A stretch of 64,000 nt of DNA from Palaeococcus ferrophilus DSM 13482 (GTDB taxonomy: Archaea > Methanobacteriota_B > Thermococci > Thermococcales > Thermococcaceae). Below, piece after piece: positions 35,784 to 45,600 of this stretch; the stretch's first letter is position 1, and every line of letters begins with the position of its first letter. The DNA lies in the NCBI RefSeq assembly GCF_000966265.1, contig NZ_LANF01000019.1, positions 248,001 through 312,000 of the forward strand. Reading direction: 5' to 3'. The notes under the pieces are model-generated. The model was not told the origin of the DNA. It worked only from the letters and a program-made list of their open reading frames with translations, and made no database searches. A program made the translations under genes and the position numbers.

Positions 35784-36767
35784 TCACTCCCTGAGGAAGG
35801 TGCCTATCGCGAACCCGAAGGTGAGCCCCACGATGCCGCCGAGGAGCACGTAAATGGGGCTCAGTCCGCCGCTCCCCCTCACAACCCTTTCCTTTTCTCC
35901 CTTCGCGAGGGCAGCTATGACGGAGGCGGCGTTCTCCTCCAGGACGGTGGTGTAGGGTTTTCCACTCCACATGTAGGTAACATCCGCTATGGGTTTTCCG
36001 CTCCGCTTTGAGAGCTCAAGGGCCGCTTCCCTGAGGGAATCGGGCGAGGAAGAGGTGTAGACTATCAGGTCCGCTTTCTCCGCCACCGGAAGGAGGGAAT
36101 CAACCTCCCTCGCCGGTAGCTCCTCCTCGGGTTTGACCGCGGCGACGCTCTCCACCCCCATCCACTCGAGCACGTACTGGTGGGCCGGGAGTTCAACCAC
36201 CGCGCTTTCCTTTCCGAGCCTCTCGAAGACTTCAGAGTACGCATCCACAATCTCCTCCACCCTCTTCTCGAAGGAGGAATAGGCCTCCATGTAGGAGGGA
36301 GCGTTGGAGGGGTCTGCCTCACTCAGCGCCTCCACGGTTGCCCTGGCTATCGCGAGCGCGTTCGTGGGGTCCATCCACGTTCCGTGTTCGTTCCTTCCCT
36401 CCATCCACCCCTTGTTGAGGAAGCGGAAGCCGTAGCGCGTGTAATCGTCCAGCCACAGGACTCTTGCCTCGATTTCTCCATTTCCCTCCAGCTCCCTTAG
36501 CTTCTTCTCCGCGGGGAGGTGGCCGCCCGTTGTCACTATGACTGCCGCTCTTCTCGCCTTCTCCACCTGCTCGGGGGTGAGCTGGTACTCATGCGGGTCA
36601 ACGCCCATCGGAACGAGTACTTCCACCTCGACGCTGTCTCCAAGGGCCTCCTTCACTATCTCACCGAGCGGGGCTATGCTCACAATCACGACGGGCTTCT
36701 CCGCCCTAGCCCAGGGAATCCCTGACAGTAAGATAAGAACCATCAGCAGAAACACCGCTCTCCTCAT
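35784..36767 (-). CDS. ZnuA-like metal-binding protein, membrane-anchored
   Basis: A 327-residue cluster A-I (ZnuA/TroA) substrate-binding protein. A signal peptide (residues 1-22) is followed by two lobes. Metal ligands are visible: His in GVDPHEYQLTP, His in TGGHLPAEKK, and later candidates such as H197 in LPAHQYVLEW. It ends in a transmembrane helix (SPIYVLLGGIVGLTFGFAIGTF), so it is held by a C-terminal anchor rather than lipid. The permease and ATPase are not adjacent. It likely binds Zn(II) or Mn(II). GGGTGACC precedes the ATG. It is downstream of DUF371 on the same strand. Confidence 0.85.
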   Translation of the reverse strand: MRRAVFLLMVLILLSGIPWARAEKPVVIVSIAPLGEIVKEALGDSVEVEVLVPMGVDPHEYQLTPEQVEKARRAAVIVTTGGHLPAEKKLRELEGNGEIEARVLWLDDYTRYGFRFLNKGWMEGRNEHGTWMDPTNALAIARATVEALSEADPSNAPSYMEAYSSFEKRVEEIVDAYSEVFERLGKESAVVELPAHQYVLEWMGVESVAAVKPEEELPAREVDSLLPVAEKADLIVYTSSSPDSLREAALELSKRSGKPIADVTYMWSGKPYTTVLEENAASVIAALAKGEKERVVRGSGGLSPIYVLLGGIVGLTFGFAIGTFLRE

Positions 36768-36817
36768 TTTAGGTCACCCTAACGAAGGTTCGGGCTTCAT
36801 CTTAAAAACTCTTTGCA

Positions 36818-37234
36818 CTACTCCACTATGAGCTCGACCTCCACTTGCGTGTCGGGCCTCTTCAGGAGCTCCACGAGGTCTCTCCTTATGTCCTTGGCAG
36901 CTTTGTTCGCCCTCAGGGCAAGGGTTCTCCCGTCCACGTACTCGCTCTTTCTCACCACCATCGAGAGAGGGTGGCTTAGGATAAGCCTCTCATCGCCCCA
37001 CGCTATCACCTCATCCTCAATGTCTCCAGCGCGTATCACTATTCTGAGCCTCCTTCCCTCCCGGAGCGCTCTTTTAAACTCCTCGCTCAGGTCGTCCATG
37101 CCCTTATCGGCCTTTATGCAGAGGATGCAGTCTCCCCTTGGGGTTAGGTAGTCCTCCTTCGTGAACTCAAGCGTAGAGCGGTGAGTCGCCCTAACGTTCT
37201 CATGACCCCAGCAGGTGATCTTTTCAACCATCAT
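36818..37234 (-). CDS. DUF371 family protein
   Basis: A 138-residue archaeal protein matching DUF371. It opens VEKITCWGHENVRATHRSTLEFTKEDYLTPRGDCILC, a signature with conserved His and Cys, and ends in an alternating-charge helix and strand. Members are uncharacterised. Two ATG codons are adjacent (37234 and 37231); the upstream sequence GGGGCGAG is a modest ribosome binding site, so either may be used. An in-frame extension upstream looks non-coding. The ZnuA-like gene follows about 50 nt downstream. Confidence 0.82.
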   Translation of the reverse strand: MMVEKITCWGHENVRATHRSTLEFTKEDYLTPRGDCILCIKADKGMDDLSEEFKRALREGRRLRIVIRAGDIEDEVIAWGDERLILSHPLSMVVRKSEYVDGRTLALRANKAAKDIRRDLVELLKRPDTQVEVELIVE

Positions 37235-37313
37235 GCTCGCCCCTACCCTCCCCGGCTTATAACCCTTTGGGGATTCAAGGGGCACCTGCGAACTACTCAC
37301 CCGGCTCCATGGT

Positions 37314-39587
37314 CTAAGACCTGGACGTTATTGGAATTTTGTCCAGGTCAATGACCTTCCCGAGCTCCTCCATGATGGCGTCGTATAACCAGAGCTTATC
37401 TTTTAGGTGCTCCTTTCCGAGTTTGAAGTACTTACCACCGTCTTTTCCTCTAAGGACTTCTATAACCCCCAGAAATATGTAGCCCGCCCATGAGAGGGGG
37501 TACCTCGTTGCCTGCCCTATCTTCACCATCTCACGCGCTTCTTTCTCCGCTTCGTCTAGGGCGCGGAGTCCTATCAAGGATACGACGAGGTAGGCGAGCG
37601 AGTCCACCGCCCTGCGGTAGTTCCTCACTCTGAGGAAGTACTCTGCTGCATTTCTGGCGAAGTGGGAAGCCTCTTCAAAGCGCCCTAGGTGGTAGTAGGA
37701 TTTGGCGAGCTCGAAGTACGTTATGTTCGCCCTGAATGATACATTATGTGCCTCGCAGAGCTCCTTTGCATCCAGGTAATACCTGAGGGCCTCCTCGTTC
37801 CTTTTAAGGGCGCCGAGGATGTCCCCGATGTGAAGAAGAACCAGAGCTTCTGTGTCAGGGCCGGCTTTTGCCTTCCGGGCAAACTCAAGCTCCCTGAACG
37901 CGCTTTCCAGGGCCTCTTCTATACGGCCGGCAAAGTAGAGGTACTTGGTCTCCTCCATCACGTGCCACAGCCAGACAAGGGGCTCGTTGAGCTCTTCGGC
38001 AAGCTTTCTGCTCTCTTCGAGGTATTCCCTGGCTTTTTCAATCTCCTCCTTCTCGAGGTACAGGTCAGCCAGAAAGGTCAGGACGTTGGCCTTCTGGATT
38101 CCGCCGAGTGCGTCCTTGACACGGAGCCACCTCTCCTCGGCCTTCTCAAAAAGGCCCCTCTGGAACTCTATCTCTGCCTTTTCAGCCTCTATGTACGGAT
38201 TATCCTCCGCCTCCTGGAGTATTTTCATGTACGTCTTGGGGAACTCAACAACGACCTCTCTGAACCTCCTGAGCCTTATTCCGGTCAGCTCCTTAAAGCG
38301 TTCCGCAGCATTGACCCTTACCACGTACCTGAAGGCTCTTAAAAACGCTTCTGGAGAGTCTTTTTCCAGGAGGTAGTCCGCGTAGGAGAGGTAGTAATCA
38401 CCAGGCGAAAGGCTTGAGGTTTCGCGCGCAAAGCTTCTCACAAGGTCGTGCACGGCGTAGCCCTCGCCGATCCGCTCCACTAGCCCCCTGTTGAGGAGAG
38501 AATGGAGTGCGGGAAAGAGCCCCCTGCCAGGGTACAGTCGTTTAAGGGCCTCGTATTCAATCGGGTCGTTGAAAAGCGACATGATTCCGAGAAGGCTCCT
38601 TTCCGGTTCGGAAAGGGAGCGGTAGACCTCTTCAAAGAGGAACTCGAAGAAGTTCTCCCTTCCCCACGCTTCCCCTCTGGCGGTGCTCTCGAAGAGGAGG
38701 TTGAGCGCCAGGGGGTGGCCCTTCGTTATCCTGTAGGCCTCGGCGAACTCTCCGGGCGTTATGGAGCCCTTCCTGAGAAGGGCGAGGTTATAGGCCTCTT
38801 CCGGCCTGAGTCCCCGGAGTCTGAGATAAAAAACACCCTCAACGCCTAGTGGTGGCTTTATCCTCGACGTGACTACAATCTTCCCTCTTCTCATTCTCCT
38901 GGCCAGGAACCTTAAAACCCTGAAAAAGCCCTCGTCGTTGCACTGGTGCAGGTCATCCACTGCTATGGTTGCGTTTGTGTTTTCTACCCCCTCCTTCAGA
39001 AGCTCCAGAATTGTTTTTTCATCGTTTCCGCCGGTACGGAGGTACTCTATTAGCTCACCACGCCCCAGCGACTGCAGAAACATCCCGGCTCTCCAGAAGA
39101 AGTGTTCTACGCCCTCCGTTCCCGTAACGTGGTGCCAAAATGCTCTAGGGAACGCCTTCGCGACTAGAGTGGTCTTCCCAATACCGGCTATGCCGTACAC
39201 CACCAGCACAGCCTCTCTCCTGTTTTGGAGCTCCTCAATCTCCTCTTCTCTGCCGACAAATACGCCAACACTCGGCCTTTCCTCCTCTAAGGGTAGGGTG
39301 TATTCTTCTTCCCTGCCCTCGACATGGATCTCTCCGGGGTTGAAGCGGATCTTCAGCTCATCAACCTTTAGAGAGTACATCCTGACGTTTTTGCCGCCAA
39401 CGCGGCCCCATCTTCCCTCCACAAGACCGGCCTTCTCAAGAACCCTCAGCCTCCTGGAAACGTCGCTCTCGTCCCGATTCAGGAGCCTGGCCAGCTCTCG
39501 GGGGTTCATGGCCCTCGTACTGAGAAGGGATAGTATCCTAAGGTTCGCCTCACTGGAGAGTATGCGGAGGAGTGATCGGAGATCCAT
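37314..39587 (-). CDS. STAND transcriptional regulator (ArsR-type HTH, NTPase, TPR repeats)
   Basis: A 757-residue signal-transducing ATPase. An N-terminal winged helix (LRILSLLSTRAMNPRELARLLNRDES) is followed by an NB-ARC/MalT-like ATPase with Walker A VYGIAGIGKTTLV and Walker B TIAVDDLHQC. A further winged-helix region and about ten TPR-like helical pairs end the protein. The TPR array senses an inducer or partner, and ATP-driven oligomerisation then activates DNA binding (family knowledge). The TATA box at 39623-39629 would start transcription near 39600, so the ATG at 39587 is preferred over one at 39620. It follows the giant surface-protein gene on the same strand and may control it. Confidence 0.85.
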   Translation of the reverse strand: MDLRSLLRILSSEANLRILSLLSTRAMNPRELARLLNRDESDVSRRLRVLEKAGLVEGRWGRVGGKNVRMYSLKVDELKIRFNPGEIHVEGREEEYTLPLEEERPSVGVFVGREEEIEELQNRREAVLVVYGIAGIGKTTLVAKAFPRAFWHHVTGTEGVEHFFWRAGMFLQSLGRGELIEYLRTGGNDEKTILELLKEGVENTNATIAVDDLHQCNDEGFFRVLRFLARRMRRGKIVVTSRIKPPLGVEGVFYLRLRGLRPEEAYNLALLRKGSITPGEFAEAYRITKGHPLALNLLFESTARGEAWGRENFFEFLFEEVYRSLSEPERSLLGIMSLFNDPIEYEALKRLYPGRGLFPALHSLLNRGLVERIGEGYAVHDLVRSFARETSSLSPGDYYLSYADYLLEKDSPEAFLRAFRYVVRVNAAERFKELTGIRLRRFREVVVEFPKTYMKILQEAEDNPYIEAEKAEIEFQRGLFEKAEERWLRVKDALGGIQKANVLTFLADLYLEKEEIEKAREYLEESRKLAEELNEPLVWLWHVMEETKYLYFAGRIEEALESAFRELEFARKAKAGPDTEALVLLHIGDILGALKRNEEALRYYLDAKELCEAHNVSFRANITYFELAKSYYHLGRFEEASHFARNAAEYFLRVRNYRRAVDSLAYLVVSLIGLRALDEAEKEAREMVKIGQATRYPLSWAGYIFLGVIEVLRGKDGGKYFKLGKEHLKDKLWLYDAIMEELGKVIDLDKIPITSRS

Positions 39588-39622
39588 GGCTCTCTCCCAC
39601 CTTAGAAGTTCTGTCGCCATCG

Positions 39623-39629
39623 TATAAAT
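39623..39629 (-). promoter_or_regulatory. TATA box of the STAND regulator gene
   Basis: TATAAAT on the plus strand (ATTTATA on the minus strand) lies about 35 nt upstream of the chosen ATG at 39587. Its position inside the giant-gene/regulator gap shows that the regulator has its own promoter. Confidence 0.6.
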
Positions 39630-39662
39630 CGTTTAGGGTCAAAAAGAGGGAAAGACCGACCC

Positions 39663-42600
39663 TCAGGAGTAATCCATGAGGACTCCGACCGCCTTCTTTT
39701 CGAGAATGTAGGCCTTTCTCATGTATATGGCGTAGTACACCGGGTTCGTGGGATAGTAGTCCCCCGCCATTCTAAAGTAATTCCTTGCTTCTTCGTGGAG
39801 TGTGATAGCGTTCTGGAGAACGTCTTGCGGCCCCTCAAAGCCTTCAGAGAGCTCCTCGAATTTCTCCATAAGCTCCGAGTACTGGTATTTCCAGTAGAAG
39901 CCTAGCCCTATCCACATTTCGGAACGGTACTGAGCGGTTAGCGTCGGGTCAAACTGTCTGAGGACAACCTCCACCACCGGGTCACCCCTAAGCACAATGT
40001 AGATGTACCCCCCTGCGGTTCCATAGTAATTCTCCGCCGTTGGATCCCTCCCAAGGTCCAACCTCTTGCCGTTCTTCTCCAGCGTTACCGAGACGACTTC
40101 CCTGCCGTTTAAGGGGATCATGAGGACAGTGTATCCTCTCTCTTCAATAGTAACCCTCATCCTTTCCGAGAACATTCTGTAAACTGTGGTCCCGTCTCTG
40201 GCGATCCATTCCGAACTTCCCAGTGGGTATATTTTCGCCCTGAACCTCACTAGACTCCACAATCTGCAGTAGGGCCCCGCGTCTATCCACACACTCATGC
40301 CTATGGGGAACTCGAAGTTCAGGTTGCCGTTCCCATACCTCCATCCAATCACTAGGGTCCCATTTCCATAGTGTACCTCAGTATTTGCTTCACCGGGGAT
40401 TACAAAGACCGTGCTGTTGTTCCCATGTATTACCCTGATGCTGGTATTGATGGTGAAGTTAATGAAGGTGCTGCCAACGTTGCCCCAGACATCCGATGCA
40501 ACGACGGTTAGGGTGTGATTGCCGTCTCCAACGTTCACTGAAGCTACCCACGTACCGTTGAAGGTCATGTTGTACTCGAAACCGTCTACAAGGGCCTTGA
40601 CCCACCTTATCTCCGACTCGTCTTCCACGGCCGCCCTGATCTCGGTTACGTTGGTGTCGTAGGTGGTGCTCTCCGGGTAGAGTATCATTATTACCGGAGG
40701 CTCCGTGTCTGAGATGTGGGTTGCGCTGCCGAAGAGGTTGACCCGCTGGTTGAGAAGCATTCTCGTTTCGTTGTGTCCGATTCTCCCGTGGACTACAATG
40801 GTTCTCTCGTAGGTCGCGTTTATCCAGCCTGAGGGGGCGCCATGACTGAGGTTCTCGATGAGGGAAACCCGACTCCAGTTTTCCATGGAGACGCTGTAAA
40901 CTTTATCAAAGCCTGCCGTGCTGATGTTGATGCCCTTCAGCACCGTCTCACTCCAGTTCTCGAAGTCTTCCCTGAACGGTTCCCATGAGGTGGTGTTGTA
41001 GAACCCAAAGTCCCTCTCAAAGGCGTAGTTCTTGTTTCTCGCTATTGTGACGTTCGCAAACACCTCAACGCTCCTGTTAACAGTCGAGCTGAGGTTGTAG
41101 ACGTCCCAAACGATTAGGGTAACAGTGTAAACGCCGCCTCTTGGGTATGTGTGGACGGGGTTGACTTCATTGCTTATCTCTCCATCGCCGAAGTCCCAGA
41201 GGTATCTGACTATGCCGTCCGGGTCGCTGACGTTCGTGGTAAAGCTCACAACTAGGTAGCTCGCGTTCCACGTGAAGTTTACAGCAGGAGGCTCGTTTAT
41301 CCTGAAGAGGACGGTCTTGCTGACGTTGTGGCTCACGTCCCATGCAATGATAGTTAGGTTGTGCCACCCGTAGTCAAGGGTGACCTTCCTTGAAAGGCTG
41401 GCATTCTCGCTCAGCAACTCACCGTCGAGGTACGCCCTGACACCGAGCAGGTCGGTGTTCACCACAGTGTAGTTCACCCACACTTGCTCCGTGTTGTAAA
41501 CCTCTTCAAGGGGACTCTCTATCGTTATAATTGGGGCACTCGGGTTCAGGTACACCCAGAGGGTCTCGTTTGCCCTGTTTCCGTACTCGTCCTCCGCGAA
41601 GATGACAACGGTGTTGTTGCCGGGCGAAAGCGGTAGAGTGCCAGTCCAGATGGAGCAGTTCCCTTCCTTGGCAATAAGGTCAAAATTCCTCGTGGTGTTG
41701 CCGACCTCGCCCCATACGGTGACGTTGCTCTCATCACAGGCGGTTACGTTGAAGATCGGAATTGTCTCGTAAATCCCGCTCGCCGGGTTTACGTGAATCA
41801 CCGGGGGCTCTGAGTCGGCCACCTTAGTGGCGTTCGCGAATACGTCAACCCTCTGATGGATTGTCAAAGTCATATAGTTCCAGCCGGCCGTTCCGGTCAC
41901 CGTGACGTTCCTCGCGTAGGTCGCGTTTATCCAGCCGTAGGTGTTCCCCAAGTTCTCCGAATAGCTCAGAAGCATCCATTCGGTGGCGTTCATCAGGGTG
42001 ACGTTCAGACCGCTCGCGTTCACGGGTATTGAGGCGAGACTCTCCGCCGTCCAGTTCGCGAAGTTCGCCTTAAATGCTCCCCATGACGTCGTATTATAAT
42101 GGCCGAAGTCCCTCTCAAAGACATAGCTTTCGTTCCTCGAGTTCTCTATGGCTCTATAGGCTTCCACAATCTTTTCCATTCCGTTGACTCCAACCCTGTG
42201 CTCTCCGGGCTCGTTTATTTCGATGGCCGTAGTTAAGTACTTCCTTTCCCCCGGGAGGGTCTCAATGGTGAGATACTCTACAGTCCTGCCATCGAGGGTA
42301 AAGTTAGCGGTGTAGTTTGCGGGGGTGTCGCCGATGTTAGCTATCGTGAGGTTGACCGTCACGTTGAAGGGCACTATTCCCCACTCGGGGCTCACCGTCA
42401 GGTTTTCCACGAACTCCGGGCCGAGGTAGACTGTTAGAGTCTTCACAGCGGAGGCGTTGTCGCCTTCATCGTCCCAGACCGTCAGGCTTACGTTGTAGGC
42501 ACCGGGCTTGGTGAAGGTGTAGTTGAGCACAGGCCCCTCAAAGCTTTCATTTCCTATCCTCCAGAGGTATCTTGTTATCTCCCCATCCGGGTCGTAGCTG

Positions 42601-45600
42601 AGGGATGCATCGAAGATAACAGTCCTGTTCACTATTATCTGCTCGCTAGGTGTTATAACCGGAACGGGCTTCCTGTTGCCCTTGAGGACGTAGAACTCCG
42701 GAGTTCCGGCGTCGAGTATGTGGAGTGCCCCGTTGCTTATCCACTGGGCAACTGGCTCTTTTCCGTCGCTCCTCACTGCCTTCGTGTAGCCGGTAACCGG
42801 AACGCTTAGATAGTACCAGTCGGGCGTGGAGATCTGGGGGATCACCTTCATGAAGCCCTTCTCTTCCTCCTCTGTGAAGTTAACGGCCAATACCGCAAAG
42901 TTTTCGCCGTTCGAGTCAAGTATCATCTCCGGAATTCCATCGCGGTCATCATCAACGAGGAAGTCCATCATGCCGTCGTCGTTCGCTGTATCGTTGAAGG
43001 CCCTGAAGAGCCAGTGGGTTCTTACCTCTTTTATCAGCGACGTCTCGTTGCCTCCGAGTTCATCGCTGTGCCTGAAGGTCGCGTTGTAGTATGTGAAGTC
43101 CCCCGTCACCTGAGCCGTCATGAGCCAGGCTGCTGTCGAGCTCTCCCCTGGTTTGAGGTCGCCAAAGTCCACGGTGAGGCTGTTCGGAACCTTCTTCCCG
43201 TTGACGAGCGTTCCTATTATCCTGAAGTCTATGTAAACGCCCGGATAGTTCGAGCGCTCTATCTTCGGCTGGGCGGACTCTATCCTCAGCTTCCGCGCCT
43301 CCCCGTAGCCTGTGTTCTTAACCCTAACTCCAAAGACGAACGGCACGGACGGCTCTATCTCGGGCGTGTACGGGTCATCGCCGTAGACCTTCGTAGGCAT
43401 GATATAGTCGAGCTCGAGCTGTGGGACGGGGTCAACCTCTATCACCGCCGGCCAGGTCTCGTAGACGAGCGTCGTGTTGCCGACCCTAGCGGTTATGTTC
43501 GCCATGACGTAGTAGCGCGTCCTGAACCTTTCCGCCGCACCAACCTTCGGGATTATGAGCCACCTCATCCTTGCCGTCTCTCCAGGCCCGAGGGAAGTTC
43601 CCGTTAGCCCGCTCTCCTCGTCGAGCCTCAGGAAGAACTCCTCGTTCGCTTCGTTGCCCTCGGCATCGAAGAACAGCACAGTTACGTTCACGTTCTCAAG
43701 GCTGTAGTTGCCGTTGGTGTTGGTGAACTTCAGAGAAGCCCTGAAGGCCTGCCTCTCGAAGGTCACCCTCTGCTCTATAGTCAGGATTAGGTCAACGCAC
43801 ATGTGGAGGGTGTTGCTCGGATAGTCGCCGTCCTGCTGGAGGGGTTTGAGATCCCGGGGTGAATCGATGGGTCTCAAACTAACGGCTTTGCAAATCTTTC
43901 CACCGGCAACGCTTCCGGTCTTCCCGAAGGCCCGGACAGAGCATGATGGACAGCCTATTGATTTGGTCGAGCCTCCCGAGCCGCTTGAGGACTTGTGGAC
44001 CGTTGGAAGGCCCTTACAGTCGAAATGTCCCACGCTGGTTCCGCCGCCACCTCCACCGCCGCCACCGGCGTAGGTGACGGTGTATCCGTAGAGGGAGCCG
44101 CTCGCTATGATCTGGATGGGTTTGGGAGCGGTACCGGTCGGTGGGCTACAGTCGTTGTGCATCAGGCAGATTGCGCAGTTCAGTCCTGCCTGGAGTAGGT
44201 AGGGCGTCAGGTCGCTTACGGCCTTGTCAATAAGCTGGAGGACGTTGAGGGCACCCACAACGCTTGACCCGACGCTTCCGAGCTTTGAGAGCGCTCCTGA
44301 GAGCAGGTTGGTGGCGATGCCAGCGGCCTTCTTACTGTCAACCTTGATCTGGCCGTTCGTGATGCTGACGACCCCCATTCCATAGACGTAGGTCGGGTTG
44401 GCGCTCATCGTTGAGCCGAAGCCGATGACGTTCCCCTTCGAGTCCTTCACAACCGTGAGCTGGTAGGAGGATATCTCGTTGTATATCTGCCTGTACACAA
44501 TTGGATTGGTGGCGAACGGGCCGGCCAGGAGCTGGGCGAGGTTGTTCTTGACGGAGTTGAAGGTTTTGGCGAAGTTCTCGTAGTTCTTCGCCGTCGGGTT
44601 CATTGCAAACTGGGCATAAGCATCGTAGAGGCTCTCAAGGTTGTTCATTGATTCGCCGGCCACGGTGTTCGCGAGGTTCGTGTCGTCTATGTTGCCAAGC
44701 GCGTTCCCTATCTTCTGACCGATGAACAGAAAGGCCAGCTTTCCGCTCAGCAGGGCCATGGATTTCCAGCAGCCGTCGCACGTTGGTTTGACGACTATCT
44801 GATGCACCTTCTGGGCCTTGAGGGTTATCTTCCCCGCTTCCTCGACACAGACGACACCCGCCTTAAGCTGGAAGACCTTCGTTTCGTGGAGGCACGGGTT
44901 CATCGGCGGAGAGCGGTGGTGGTATATCCTCACCACGTACGGAACCACGACCGTCTGGCCAGGCTTCAGCTCGTCTATCCTGCCGACAGCGAACTTGACG
45001 TCTATGTAGTGGCTTCCGCTGCTCTCGAAGGTTACATTGAATACCGAGACGTAGGGGTGGGTGTTGGTTACCACCAGCTGACCCCTAAGCTCGACGACAC
45101 CCGCCTCAGCCAGCTTTTCGTAGTCTATGTAAACCTCCATGTCGCCGCCGTAGCTCTTTATCTCCGGCGCTGGGACGTGGGTGGAGTAGCCTATCTCGTG
45201 TCTGACGTAGTATACATCCTGAATCGTTACGGGCACTACCTCCCACTCGACCTCGAGGATCGAGGGCATTAGAACGACGCTAACGTTCTTCTCGATGCCG
45301 GCATCTACAGTTACCGTCTTACTGCCGGTGTAGTAGCCCTCCTTCGAGACGAAGAGCTTGTAGTCTCCCATAGGAACGTCGGTGAAGGTTATAGTACCGT
45401 TTTCGTCCGTCTCCCCCTGGAAGTGGGCATAGCCGTTGTAAATCTCAACTTCAGTGTTGGCTAATCTCGTGGCGTTCGGGTCCATCACGATTACCCTTAT
45501 GATTCCGGTGGCGTTGGGCGTGACCGTGACCCTGATGGGGATTTTAATCGTCCGGTAATCGGTGGAGTTGATGGTTATCTCGCCCTCGAAGGTCCCCGTG

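Noticed and set aside
43846-44198. Plus-strand frames opposite the Gly-rich part of the giant protein
   Set aside because: They mirror the GGN repeat of the real gene as Pro-rich text; the run is coding low complexity and not a separate microsatellite gene.
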